Part shown: piece after piece, positions 1-7,183 of the stretch
Numbering within the stretch: position 1 is the stretch's first letter
How the letters are laid out: the number at the start of each line of letters is the position of its first letter
Assembly: GCA_030150335.1 (NCBI GenBank)
Contig: JASLGC010000093.1
Coordinates: 1-10,301, forward strand
From: Flavobacterium sp.
GTDB lineage: Bacteria > Bacteroidota > Bacteroidia > Flavobacteriales > Flavobacteriaceae
DNA length: 10,301 nt
Direction of reading: 5' to 3'
Translations under genes and position numbers: made by a program
Notes under the pieces: model-generated
What the model saw: only the letters and a program-made list of their open reading frames with translations
What the model was told of the DNA's origin: nothing
Databases searched by the model: none

Positions 1-22
1 CCCTTTTTTAATTCTTACAAAC

Positions 23-56
23 AAAAAAAAGCATCAATCCAAACGGATTAATGCTT
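23..56 (-). terminator. Terminator-like hairpin at the left window edge
   Basis: Read on the minus strand, 51-56 pairs with 29-34 and 45-49 with 36-40, with one mismatch (35/50) and a 4-nt loop (41-44). It is followed by eight T residues (complement of the A run 23-30), the form of an intrinsic terminator. On the plus strand no T-run follows, so the minus orientation is preferred. No gene directly upstream of it could be identified; it may end or attenuate a transcript that continues past the left edge. Confidence 0.6.
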
Positions 57-88
57 CTCTATTACTAAATAAAATAATTATACCACAT

Positions 89-120
89 AAAAAAAGCTCT
101 CCCGCACTAGGAAAGCTTTT
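89..120 (-). terminator. Second terminator-like hairpin downstream of the tRNAs
   Basis: On the minus strand 114-120 pairs with 92-98 (7 bp). After one mismatch, 110-112 pairs with 100-102, leaving a 7-nt loop. Seven T residues follow (complement of A 89-95). It lies 88 nt beyond the tRNA-Asp terminator at 208-237 with no recognisable gene between them, so it is either a back-up terminator or part of a small-RNA or leader structure. Confidence 0.55.
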
Positions 121-207
121 CATTGGTCTAACTACTAAACCTTAGTGCTTACGCACTTAACAACACAACTAAATTTTAAGTCCTCAAATAAGTAATTATT
201 AGAGGGC

Positions 208-237
208 AAAAAAAGCCTCTCAACTACGTGAGAGGCT
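208..237 (-). terminator. Intrinsic terminator of tRNA-Asp copy 1
   Basis: A perfect 9-bp stem (229-237 with 214-222) with a 6-nt loop is followed on the minus strand by seven T residues (complement of A 208-214). It begins about 10 nt after the CCA end of the tRNA at 248, so it very likely ends that transcript. Six T residues on the plus strand (240-245) could make it partly bidirectional. Confidence 0.85.
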
Positions 238-247
238 CCTTTTTTAC

Positions 248-324
248 TGGCGGTCTGGACGGGACTCGAACCCGCGACCCCATGCGTGACAGGCATGTAT
301 TCTAACCAACTGAACTACCAAACC
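248..324 (-). tRNA. tRNA-Asp (anticodon GTC), copy 1, with encoded CCA
   Basis: Carries aspartate to GAC/GAU codons. The minus-strand product is 74 nt plus an encoded CCA (248-250). The acceptor stem GGTTTGG/CCAGACC has one T-G pair, and the discriminator is G73, as expected for tRNA-Asp. The anticodon stem-loop is CATGC-CTGTCAC-GCATG with anticodon GTC. The T arm CGGG-TTCGAGT-CCCG is canonical. The 74-nt body is identical to the second copy at 484-557. It has its own promoter (365-394) and terminator (208-237), so it can be made as a single-gene transcript. Confidence 0.97.
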
Positions 325-364
325 AGTTATTTAATGTTTTAAAGCATTGCTTTCTTAACGGTGA

Positions 365-394
365 CAAAGATAACTCTTTTTTTTAAACTTCAAA
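365..394 (-). promoter_or_regulatory. Bacteroidetes-type promoter of tRNA-Asp copy 1
   Basis: On the minus strand a -33 TTTG (391-394) and a -7 TATCTTTG (365-372) are separated by 18 nt, matching the Bacteroidetes consensus TTTG-N(18-21)-TAnnTTTG. A run of A/T tracts (395-414) lies immediately upstream of the -33 box and resembles an UP element. Transcription should start near 358, about 34 nt before the tRNA. Confidence 0.75.
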
Positions 395-429
395 ACTTTT
401 TTTTATTTTTTTTGAAGTCTCTTTTTTTA

Positions 430-474
430 AAGAGTAGATTGAAAAGTGTCTCTTTTTCAAGAGACACTTACTCT
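430..474 (-). terminator. Hairpin downstream of tRNA-Asp copy 2, probable terminator
   Basis: An 11-bp perfect stem (459-469 with 444-454) has a 4-nt loop. An outer complementarity (430-436 with 469-474 and beyond) could lengthen it. The T-tract after the stem on the minus strand is short (four T), so termination may be incomplete. It lies about 10 nt after the tRNA end at 484. Confidence 0.6.
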
Positions 475-483
475 CTCCTTTTG

Positions 484-557
484 CGGTCTGGACGGGACTC
501 GAACCCGCGACCCCATGCGTGACAGGCATGTATTCTAACCAACTGAACTACCAAACC
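484..557 (-). tRNA. tRNA-Asp (anticodon GTC), copy 2, no encoded CCA
   Basis: All 74 nt of the mature body, including the GTC anticodon, acceptor stem and G73, are identical to copy 1 at 251-324. The sequence after G73 reads CAA on the minus strand (481-483) instead of CCA, so this copy needs CCA addition by tRNA nucleotidyltransferase while copy 1 does not. It has its own strong promoter (584-614). The two copies are 159 nt apart in the same orientation and probably arose by local duplication. Confidence 0.97.
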
Positions 558-583
558 TTCGTCGTTATTGCTGTAATGCGATG

Positions 584-614
584 CAAATATACAACCATTT
601 TCTACACTTGCAAA
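584..614 (-). promoter_or_regulatory. Strong Bacteroidetes promoter of tRNA-Asp copy 2
   Basis: On the minus strand TTTG (611-614), exactly 19 nt of spacer, then TATATTTG (584-591) match the Bacteroidetes sigma-A consensus perfectly. Directly upstream, 625-643 is eight A, TCG, eight T, an A/T tract placed like an UP element. The transcript should begin near 577, about 20 nt before the tRNA. The rest of the 558-787 spacer is AT-rich and shows no gene. Confidence 0.87.
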
Positions 615-784
615 TCATAGAAACAAAAAAAATCGTTTTTTTTCAATCAAAAAGTGAACCATTCTGAATATCAGACAGATAAAACGAAAACTTTTTTTAA
701 TTATTTTTTATTCAAAATTTGAAAAGCAGTAAAAATCACTCCAAACTCAATAAACATCATACCTCACAGAAATAAAAAACCAAT

Positions 785-812
785 AAAAAAGCCCTCGAAA
801 TACGAGGGCTTT
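785..812 (-). terminator. Intrinsic terminator of the thioredoxin gene
   Basis: A perfect 10-bp GC-rich stem (803-812 with 788-797) with a 5-nt loop is followed on the minus strand by six T residues (785-790). It lies 24 nt after the thioredoxin stop codon and ends the trx transcript, and possibly a dnaE-trx transcript. Confidence 0.92.
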
Positions 813-835
813 AAATTTTTTAGCTTATTATCTGA

Positions 836-1153
836 CTAAAATAATGCTTCAATTGCATCAACATATGTCTTTTTAGGAGCAACTCCTACTTGGCGACCTA
901 CTACTTCACCATTTTTAAAGATCAATACAGTAGGGATATTTCTAATTCCGTATTTAGCAGCGAACTCTTGATTTGCATCAACGTCAACTTTACCAACTAC
1001 AGCTTTCCCTTCCATTTCTGTACTAATTTCTTCTACAACTGGTCCTAACATTTTACAAGGTCCACACCATACTGCCCAAAAGTCAACCATTACTGGTTTC
1101 TCTGATTTTAATACTACTTCCTCAAAAGTAGCATCTGTTATCTCTAATGCCAT
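836..1153 (-). CDS. trxA: Thioredoxin
   Basis: Small cytoplasmic dithiol-disulfide oxidoreductase that reduces protein disulfides and is itself recharged by thioredoxin reductase. The 105-aa product has the usual length of a single thioredoxin domain with no signal peptide. Visible family marks are the active site W29-C30-G31-P32-C33, the buried acid D24 in VDFWA, the cis-proline P74 in NIPT, and the F79-K-N-G82 turn. The ATG start is preceded by an A-rich stretch without a Shine-Dalgarno sequence, as usual in Bacteroidetes. It lies 96 nt downstream of dnaE on the same strand with no terminator between them, so it may be read both from dnaE and from its own -7 box at 1179-1186. A strong terminator follows. 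The family is certain; the symbol is the general one, since genomes often carry several paralogues. Confidence 0.96.
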   Translation of the reverse strand: MALEITDATFEEVVLKSEKPVMVDFWAVWCGPCKMLGPVVEEISTEMEGKAVVGKVDVDANQEFAAKYGIRNIPTVLIFKNGEVVGRQVGVAPKKTYVDAIEALF

Positions 1154-1178
1154 TTCTTTTCTTTTTATGTTATATCAA

Positions 1179-1186
1179 CAAACTTA
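1179..1186 (-). promoter_or_regulatory. Candidate -7 box for the thioredoxin gene
   Basis: The minus strand reads TAAGTTTG, a full match to the TAnnTTTG -7 element, 25 nt upstream of the trx start codon. No clear TTTG is found at the -33 position (about 1205), so the promoter is weak or the match is chance. Confidence 0.45.
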
Positions 1187-1249
1187 ATAAAATAATTATA
1201 CTTATATAAGTGTCCGTAATTATTTTTCTCTATCAATCAATTACTAAAA

Positions 1250-4200
1250 CTAATTCAATTTAAAATTAACTTGTATTCTCTCCAGGTCTTCTAACAATTC
1301 AGCTGTTATATCGACACGTGAGTTTCTACTATTTAATTCTACTTTATTCACTACTCGATACTCTTCCTTCTCTGTTTCCACTTCTAAAACATCCATATCG
1401 ATCTCCTGATCCATCGAATCGATATCATCATCAACAGAAATATTTACATCATAAGGAACATTCACATTCTTTACAGCAACTAATATCTTCTCAAGCTCCA
1501 CAACTTCAAAGTTGACAAACTTATCGCCAGGATGATTATCAAGCACTGTTCTCAAGCGCTCCATTTGCTCTTTATATATATCACGTATATTCATGACTAT
1601 AGTAAGATCTTTTGCAAAGGTAGGAATAACCTCATGCAAGAGCTTCATCTCTAAAAACTGAACACGAGGCTCAGACTTCTCACCAGTATCTTTTTTAATC
1701 CAACCTTCTTTTACTTGTAACTTCACATAGACAAAAGTATTAGTCAATAAGAAATGTCTAAACTTCAAAAACTCCTCATTAAACATTCTAAACTCATAAC
1801 TCTCGTCATATCCTTCAATAGTAAACATTGCCCAATCTTTCCCCTTTGCAGAAGTTCTAAACTGAACATCGCTAATCATACCACCAAAGGTCACACTTCT
1901 CCCTGTTAGCTTCTCTAAGTTCTTTAATTGATCTAACGTTATATTACAGAAGTAATTCATTTCAAATCTAAAATCATCCAATGGATGTCCTGAAATATAA
2001 ATTCCTACTACCTCTTTCTCCTTTGCCAACTTCACCATCGTACTCCATTCCTCACAGATTGGCATCACAGGTTCCGGAATCTGCACTTCACTACTCTCCC
2101 CAAATAAACTAAACTGAGAAGAATTATCATTCTCCTGAGACTTCGCTCCATACTTAATTGCCTTTTCAAAGAACAATAACGTATCACTTGGGTCCATGTG
2201 GAAATACTGAGCACGGTGTGTATTCTCAAAACAATCGAAACCACCTGCCAATGCAAGGTTCTCAAAAGCCTTCTTATTTGCCGCACGCAAGTCCACACGC
2301 TTCGCCATATCAAAAATAGAAGTATAACGTCCGCTTTCTCTGTTTTCTACAATCGTATTAACAGCACCTTGCCCTACTCCCTTAATCGCTCCCATTCCAA
2401 AGCGAATTTCATAATTATCGTTTACAGTAAACTTGTAGAACGACTCATTCACATCCGGCCCTAATACTTGTAGCCCCATACGCTTACATTCCTCCATAAA
2501 GAAAGTAACCTGTTTGATGTCGTTCATATTATTAGAAAGAACAGCCGCCATGTATTCTGCAGGATAATGCGCCTTTAAAAAAGCCGTTTGATAAGCAATC
2601 CAAGCATAACACGTAGAGTGCGACTTGTTAAACGCATACGAAGCAAACGCCTCCCAGTCTTTCCAAATCTTCTCTAACACAACAGCGTCATGCCCTTTTT
2701 CAGAAGCTTGCTCTACAAACTTAGGCTTCATCTTATCAAGAACCTCCTTCTGTTTCTTACCCATCGCCTTACGCAGAACGTCGGCCTCACCCTTAGTAAA
2801 ACCAGCTAACTTCTGAGAAAGTAACATTACCTGCTCTTGGTAAACCGTAATACCATACGTCTCATTCAGATATTCCTCACAAGCATCTAAGTCATATATA
2901 ATAGGTTCCTCCCCATTCTTACGACGAATAAAAGAAGGAATATATTCAATAGGTCCTGGTCTATACAATGCGTTCATCGCAATCAAATCGGCAAATACAG
3001 TAGGCTTTAGGTCACGCATGTGTTTCTGCATCCCTGGCGACTCATACTGGAATACCCCAATAGTTTCACCACGTTGGAAAAGCTCATACGTCTTCACATC
3101 GTCAATCGGTATCTCATCAGGATTAATCTCAATCCCTGTTCTATACTTAACTAACTTAATTGTATCCTTAATAAGGGTTAATGTTTTTAACCCCAAGAAG
3201 TCCATCTTCAACAACCCAGCACTTTCCGCCACCGAGTTGTCAAATTGCGTTACATATAAATCAGAATCTTTCGCTAAAGTAACCGGTACGAACTTCGTAA
3301 TATCATCCGGAGTAATAATCACACCACAAGCGTGAATACCCGTATTACGCATCGACCCCTCTAATATCTTCGCTTGTTGAATCGTTTGCCCTGCCAACGA
3401 GTCCTCTTGCGCTACAGCAATAAGCTCTTTTACTTTATCAAACTCATCACCCTTCAAAGCCGCTTTTACCACATTCTCATCTTCCGACAAGAAACGAGCT
3501 AAGTTCCACTTAGAAGGCATCATTGCAGGAATCAGTTTCGCAATTCTATCCGCATCAAACAATGGCAAATCCAATACCCTTGCTGTGTCACGAATAGCAG
3601 ACTTCGTAGCCATCTTACCATAAGTAATAATTTGTGCCACCTGATTAGCCCCATACTTATTAATAACGTAGTCCATTACCTTACTTCTCCCCTCATCATC
3701 AAAGTCAATATCAATATCGGGCATGGACACACGGTCAGGATTCAAGAAACGCTCAAAAAGCAAATCATACTCAATCGGGTCTAAATTCGTAATCCCCAAA
3801 CAATATGCCACAGCAGAACCCGCTGCAGACCCACGTCCAGGTCCTACAGAAACCCCCATTTCTCTTGCCGCAGCAATGAAATCTTGTACAATCAAGAAAT
3901 AACCAGGATATCCCGTTCTCTCAATAGTAGCCAACTCAAAGTCTAAACGCTCTTTAATCTCTTCCGTTACCTCAGGATATCTACGTTTTGCACCCTCATA
4001 CGTAAGGTATTTCAAGAAATTATTCTCTCCAATCTTACCCGTTCCATCACCTTCTAAATCGCGTGCATCTTGAAACTCCTCTGGAATATCAAATTTTGGA
4101 AGTAATACATCACGGTGTAACACAAACGGCTCAACCTTGTCCACTACCTCCTGAATATTGTAAATTGCATCTGGATAATCCTCAAAAAGAGCCTTCATCT

Positions 4201-5782
4201 CCTCTGTTGATTTGAAGTAATACTCCTGATTAGGCAATCCATATCTATATCCTCTACCCCTACCAATAGGCGTAGTTTGTTTTTCTCCATCTTTTACACA
4301 CAACAAAATATCGTGCGCATTAGCATCTTTCTTGTCTAAGTAATACGAGTTATTCGTTGCAATCAACTTCACATCGTGTTTTCTTGACAACTCCACCAAG
4401 CCTTTATTAACGCGATTCTCATCTTCCTGCTCATGTCGCATTATCTCAATATAAAGGTCCTCACCGAACTCCTCTTTCCACCAAAGTAAAGCTTCCTCAG
4501 CTTGGCGTTCCCCAACATTCAATATCTTACCAGGAACCTCCCCTTGCAAGTTACCTGTCAGAACAATTACATCCTCTTTATATTGTTTAACAACCTCTTT
4601 ATCAATACGAGGAATGTAATAAAAACCATCCGTATAAGCGATAGAAGCCATTTTAGCAAGGTTGTGATACCCCTTTTTATTTTTAGCAAGCATCACGACT
4701 TGATAACCGTTGTCTTTTTTGCTTTTATCCTTGTGGTTCTCACAAATGAAAAACTCACAACCAACAATAGGCGTAATCAAATCTAACGGCTCTTGCCCTT
4801 GCTCAATCAACTCCTTATTCTTCGCTTGAATCCCCTTATTGTGGTCACTAACCTCCTTTACAAACAAGAAAGCACCCATCATATTTCCATGGTCCGTCAT
4901 TGCCACAGCAGGCATATTGTACTCCGCTGTTTTTTTAATCAACGACTTAATCGAAATAGTAGATTGCAAAATAGAAAACTGCGTATGCACATGTAAATGT
5001 GCAAACTTAGCCTCGTTAAAACGAGAAATAGCTTCATCCGAAATAGTCTCAGAAGTATCACCTTCAAGTTTCGCTAACTTCTTATGAATATTTTCAGATG
5101 CCTTTTTAAGGTTAATATGTTTTAAACCTATTAACTGAAAAGGCTTTGGGTTTGCCTCTTTATAACGTTGAATATACGTCTCATCACACTGTAATTCATC
5201 TTTAGAGAACACCCCTAATTTGATTAACTCTAAGAAACAACGTGTCGTTGCCTCCACATCGGCAGTTGCATTATGCGCCTCTCCAAAAGGCACACCAAAT
5301 AAATACGTATGCAATTCTGTAAGCGTCGGAAGTTTATATCTCCCCCCTCTACCCCCAGGTAGTTTCAGCAATTCAGCCGTAACCTCAGTACACGTATCCA
5401 AAACAGGCATCTCTGCCATTATACTATCAACACCCATTCGGTGCAATTCACACCCCATGATGTTAACATCAAAACCTAAGTTCTGACCTACGATAAATTT
5501 AGTTTTTGAAAGAGCAATATTAAACTTCTCTAAAACCTCTTTTAATGGAATCCCTTCCGCTTCAGCTAACTCAGTAGAAATACCGTGAATACGCTCCGCA
5601 TCATAAGGAATATTAAATCCTTCTGGTTTTACTAAGTAATCCTGATGTTCAATCAAATTCCCATACTCATCGTGCAATTGCCATGCAATCTGTACACATC
5701 GTGGCCAGTTGTCAGTATCTGTTATAGGAGCTGACCAACTCTTAGGAAGACCAGTAGTTTCGGTATCAAAAATTAAATACAT
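1250..5782 (-). CDS. dnaE: DNA polymerase III alpha subunit with fused proofreading exonuclease
   Basis: Catalytic subunit of the replicative polymerase, 1510 aa, longer than E. coli DnaE (about 1160 aa) because of an extra N-terminal domain. Residues 1 to about 190 form a DnaQ-like DEDDh 3'-5' exonuclease: D6-x-E8 in FDTETTG, D105 in NLGFDVN, and H170...D175 in HNATADVE. A PHP domain follows from about 260 (HLHVHT at 262-267, TDHGN at 296-300). The palm carries the catalytic aspartates D689 and D691 in PDIDID and D861 in KMDFLGL. The fingers and helix-hairpin-helix region run to about 1180. A beta-clamp-binding motif QFSLF lies at 1223-1227, and an OB-fold lies at about 1296-1380. The PHP motif normally ATNDxHY reads ATNNSYY (475-481), so two metal ligands appear lost and the PHP exonuclease is probably inactive. 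The ATG start directly precedes the first exonuclease strand. An acidic tail ends the protein. Confidence 0.98.
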   Translation of the reverse strand: MYLIFDTETTGLPKSWSAPITDTDNWPRCVQIAWQLHDEYGNLIEHQDYLVKPEGFNIPYDAERIHGISTELAEAEGIPLKEVLEKFNIALSKTKFIVGQNLGFDVNIMGCELHRMGVDSIMAEMPVLDTCTEVTAELLKLPGGRGGRYKLPTLTELHTYLFGVPFGEAHNATADVEATTRCFLELIKLGVFSKDELQCDETYIQRYKEANPKPFQLIGLKHINLKKASENIHKKLAKLEGDTSETISDEAISRFNEAKFAHLHVHTQFSILQSTISIKSLIKKTAEYNMPAVAMTDHGNMMGAFLFVKEVSDHNKGIQAKNKELIEQGQEPLDLITPIVGCEFFICENHKDKSKKDNGYQVVMLAKNKKGYHNLAKMASIAYTDGFYYIPRIDKEVVKQYKEDVIVLTGNLQGEVPGKILNVGERQAEEALLWWKEEFGEDLYIEIMRHEQEDENRVNKGLVELSRKHDVKLIATNNSYYLDKKDANAHDILLCVKDGEKQTTPIGRGRGYRYGLPNQEYYFKSTEEMKALFEDYPDAIYNIQEVVDKVEPFVLHRDVLLPKFDIPEEFQDARDLEGDGTGKIGENNFLKYLTYEGAKRRYPEVTEEIKERLDFELATIERTGYPGYFLIVQDFIAAAREMGVSVGPGRGSAAGSAVAYCLGITNLDPIEYDLLFERFLNPDRVSMPDIDIDFDDEGRSKVMDYVINKYGANQVAQIITYGKMATKSAIRDTARVLDLPLFDADRIAKLIPAMMPSKWNLARFLSEDENVVKAALKGDEFDKVKELIAVAQEDSLAGQTIQQAKILEGSMRNTGIHACGVIITPDDITKFVPVTLAKDSDLYVTQFDNSVAESAGLLKMDFLGLKTLTLIKDTIKLVKYRTGIEINPDEIPIDDVKTYELFQRGETIGVFQYESPGMQKHMRDLKPTVFADLIAMNALYRPGPIEYIPSFIRRKNGEEPIIYDLDACEEYLNETYGITVYQEQVMLLSQKLAGFTKGEADVLRKAMGKKQKEVLDKMKPKFVEQASEKGHDAVVLEKIWKDWEAFASYAFNKSHSTCYAWIAYQTAFLKAHYPAEYMAAVLSNNMNDIKQVTFFMEECKRMGLQVLGPDVNESFYKFTVNDNYEIRFGMGAIKGVGQGAVNTIVENRESGRYTSIFDMAKRVDLRAANKKAFENLALAGGFDCFENTHRAQYFHMDPSDTLLFFEKAIKYGAKSQENDNSSQFSLFGESSEVQIPEPVMPICEEWSTMVKLAKEKEVVGIYISGHPLDDFRFEMNYFCNITLDQLKNLEKLTGRSVTFGGMISDVQFRTSAKGKDWAMFTIEGYDESYEFRMFNEEFLKFRHFLLTNTFVYVKLQVKEGWIKKDTGEKSEPRVQFLEMKLLHEVIPTFAKDLTIVMNIRDIYKEQMERLRTVLDNHPGDKFVNFEVVELEKILVAVKNVNVPYDVNISVDDDIDSMDQEIDMDVLEVETEKEEYRVVNKVELNSRNSRVDITAELLEDLERIQVNFKLN

Positions 5783-5833
5783 AGTTGATTTTAAGAAAAT
5801 TAACCTTTACAAAAGGTTTCAAAGTATAAGAAA

Positions 5834-5841
5834 CAAAGTTA
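5834..5841 (-). promoter_or_regulatory. Candidate -7 box for dnaE
   Basis: The minus strand reads TAACTTTG, matching TAnnTTTG, 52 nt upstream of the dnaE ATG and just after the T-tract of the preceding gene's terminator. A -33 TTTG is not visible at the expected distance. A near match (ATACTTTG) lies slightly further downstream. This placement would make dnaE transcription independent of the lipoprotein gene. Confidence 0.45.
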
Positions 5842-5842
5842 T

Positions 5843-5878
5843 AAAAAAAAGACCGCCTTTTTAAAAAAGCAGTCTTTT
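5843..5878 (-). terminator. Intrinsic terminator of the lipoprotein gene
   Basis: On the minus strand 72-78 of the 5800 block pairs with 5847-5853 (7 bp). Interrupted pairing continues inward (5869-5870 with 5855-5856, then 5865-5867 with 5858-5860). Eight T residues (complement of A 5843-5850) follow. It begins about 30 nt after the lipoprotein stop codon and separates that gene from dnaE. Confidence 0.8.
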
Positions 5879-5909
5879 AAGTATATTAAATCGATAAACT
5901 TCTGATTTA

Positions 5910-6548
5910 TTATTTTGCTGGTTCTACTGGAATACGGAAGAACACACCTTCTTGAAAAGATTTTGAATTACGCAACTTTTCAGCACGCAATAATTGCTTT
6001 GGAGACAATTTTTTCTTGTCTTCCTCGCTTAACTCTTCTCTTTGTAAATTAGCATAAAAAGTACCCGATATTGTTCCCGGTACTTGGTCCTCCTCTTTAT
6101 CAAAAACAACGATACCAGGATTTTCAATCACGCTACGGTCTTTAATTACCTTGTTGCTATCGTGAGTTGCATATCTTCCCAATACTTTCTTGTCTATGCC
6201 ATCCATTATTTGATACTGTGCATATCCAACCAAACCATCCACTCCGGCTTGCTCTCCAATTACACCTACATCACCTAAATATAACTCTTTACCAGCATCA
6301 TTACTAAATACTGTATAAGGCACACGAAGTACAAATCTTGTTGAATCCGTATCTGCTATTAAACTCAATTCATTCTTACTATTCACACTCGCACGAAAAT
6401 AATCAGGTCTCCACTCCTCATAACTTGTACCAGTAGTAAACTCCTCATTATTTGTCATAGCGAATATCCCTGGGTCGCTTGTCTTTGTTTCATTTTCACA
6501 AGAAAACAAACCAACAGCTACCAATAATATCCCTAAAATCTTTTTCAT
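5910..6548 (-). CDS. Putative lipoprotein of unknown function
   Basis: A predicted 212-aa lipoprotein. The N-terminus is a typical type II signal peptide: MKK, a hydrophobic stretch (ILGILLVAVGL) and the lipobox L-F-S-C17, with Cys17 as the lipidated residue after cleavage. Acidic residues just after the Cys (CENE) are compatible with Bacteroidetes surface export, but this is not decisive. The mature part is hydrophilic with a beta-rich middle and a charged helix near the C-terminus (around 170-195, Glu/Lys-rich). The segment PGTISGTFYA, then a final FFRIPV, loosely resembles small flavobacterial lipoproteins whose C-terminus ends in a GTF...GxF.IP pattern; I cannot assign a family. The open frame extends three codons upstream to a GTG at 6557, but the ATG at 6548 gives a standard signal peptide and is preferred. 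It has its own -7 box and terminator, so it is monocistronic. Confidence 0.85.
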   Translation of the reverse strand: MKKILGILLVAVGLFSCENETKTSDPGIFAMTNNEEFTTGTSYEEWRPDYFRASVNSKNELSLIADTDSTRFVLRVPYTVFSNDAGKELYLGDVGVIGEQAGVDGLVGYAQYQIMDGIDKKVLGRYATHDSNKVIKDRSVIENPGIVVFDKEEDQVPGTISGTFYANLQREELSEEDKKKLSPKQLLRAEKLRNSKSFQEGVFFRIPVEPAK

Positions 6549-6583
6549 ATTTTTCACAATCTTTTCTATAATAACCTAAGGCA

Positions 6584-6591
6584 CAAAATTA
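6584..6591 (-). promoter_or_regulatory. Candidate -7 box for the lipoprotein gene
   Basis: The minus strand reads TAATTTTG, a full match to TAnnTTTG, 36 nt upstream of the preferred ATG. This places a transcript start near 6577 and supports either candidate start codon. No TTTG is seen at -33. Confidence 0.5.
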
Positions 6592-7183
6592 TAGTATTTA
6601 CAGATAGAAAAAAAGCTTTTAATTAATATAATTTTAACTTTTAATAATAACAACACAGATTACTACTTATCACAATTTCAACGAATTAAAAAATAAATAA
6701 TAAAATTAACCTCTAATTTTCCCTTAATAAATCAAATACTTCTACTATCTCAAGAATATTCTATTAAAAACTGTCTTCTTTTTCACAATACCAAACAAGC
6801 TCTACCAATCCCTAAACATTGTAATTATTCCAATTTTATGTGGCGTGTATGTATACTGTATGTATACCCTATGTATAGTCAATGTATAGTTTGCATACAT
6901 AAACTATACAACCATATTACATGTAACATACATACACTATACATATACCGCAAAAAAAACAGCAAACAGCTTTGATAGATGAAAAACTGAAGGCAAACAC
7001 AAACTTTACAATTGAAAAAAAAGTCTATTACTACTAATAGAGAAACACTTAAAATGAAAAAAATCAAAGAACAACAAATAAAATCTGATTAAAACTTCAA
7101 TAGCAGATACTATCAAACTATTACTAAAGCACTTATATAAATTCTTAATTGACAAAAAATAATCATCCTAAACAAAAAAGCCC
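6592..7183. other. Gene-free AT-rich intergenic region between divergent transcripts
   Basis: About 590 nt between the minus-strand lipoprotein promoter and the plus-strand rpsP promoter. I see no coding sequence with a family match. A 62-codon minus-strand frame (6879-7067) runs through the repeat array and is low-complexity and Cys/Phe-rich. A 12-codon plus-strand frame (7054-7092) is too short to support. A weak AT-only hairpin (7024-7030 with 7035-7041) is followed on the minus strand by eight T (7015-7022) and could be a weak terminator. The notable content is the phased repeat array at 6845-6944, described separately. Confidence 0.7.
6845..6944. repeat. Helically phased inverted array of ATGTAT / ATACAT hexamers
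   Basis: Four copies of ATGTATA start at 6849, 6860, 6871 and 6882, exactly 11 bp apart. They are followed by the reverse complement ATACAT at 6895, 6906, 6917, 6928 and 6939, again exactly 11 bp apart; the copies at 6906 (ATACAA) and 6917 (TTACAT) each have one mismatch. The two halves face each other across about 7 bp (6888-6894). As a whole, 6845-6887 can pair with 6895-6937 in an imperfect hairpin of about 32 base pairs. The bases between hexamers vary, so the conserved element is the hexamer and its 11-bp phase, not a simple tandem duplication. Function unknown. It may be a multi-site operator or a DNA-bending element bound on one face of the helix, or a structured RNA. Confidence 0.85.

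Noticed and set aside
34..123. 29-codon minus-strand ORF beginning at 123
   Set aside because: It spans the terminator-like hairpin at 89-120 and ends inside the next one, with no repeated codon run or family likeness, so it is not a convincing gene or leader peptide.
625..643. Palindromic A8-TCG-T8 as a terminator
   Set aside because: It lies upstream of the -33 box of the tRNA-Asp promoter with no gene ending there, and the pairing is A-T only; an UP-element-like role is more plausible.
2065..2464. Overlapping ORFs within dnaE in other frames (also at 1318, 2625, 3018, 4502, 4793, 5220)
   Set aside because: dnaE is intact and recognisable throughout this interval; these frames have no family likeness and are shadows of its codons.
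6845..6944. CRISPR array or iteron-type replication origin
   Set aside because: Repeats are only 6-7 bp with a 4-bp variable gap and reverse orientation halfway, which does not fit CRISPR. No DnaA boxes or replication initiator gene are present, so an origin is not supported.
6879..7067. 62-codon minus-strand ORF in the lipoprotein-rpsP spacer
   Set aside because: Low-complexity, Phe/Cys/Leu-rich translation with no recognisable domain. It runs through the phased repeat array and has no promoter match; it looks like a chance frame in AT-rich DNA.
7054..7092. 12-codon plus-strand ORF (MKKIKEQQ...) upstream of rpsP
   Set aside because: Too short, A-rich, no codon run suggesting a sensor, and no terminator between it and rpsP that it could control.
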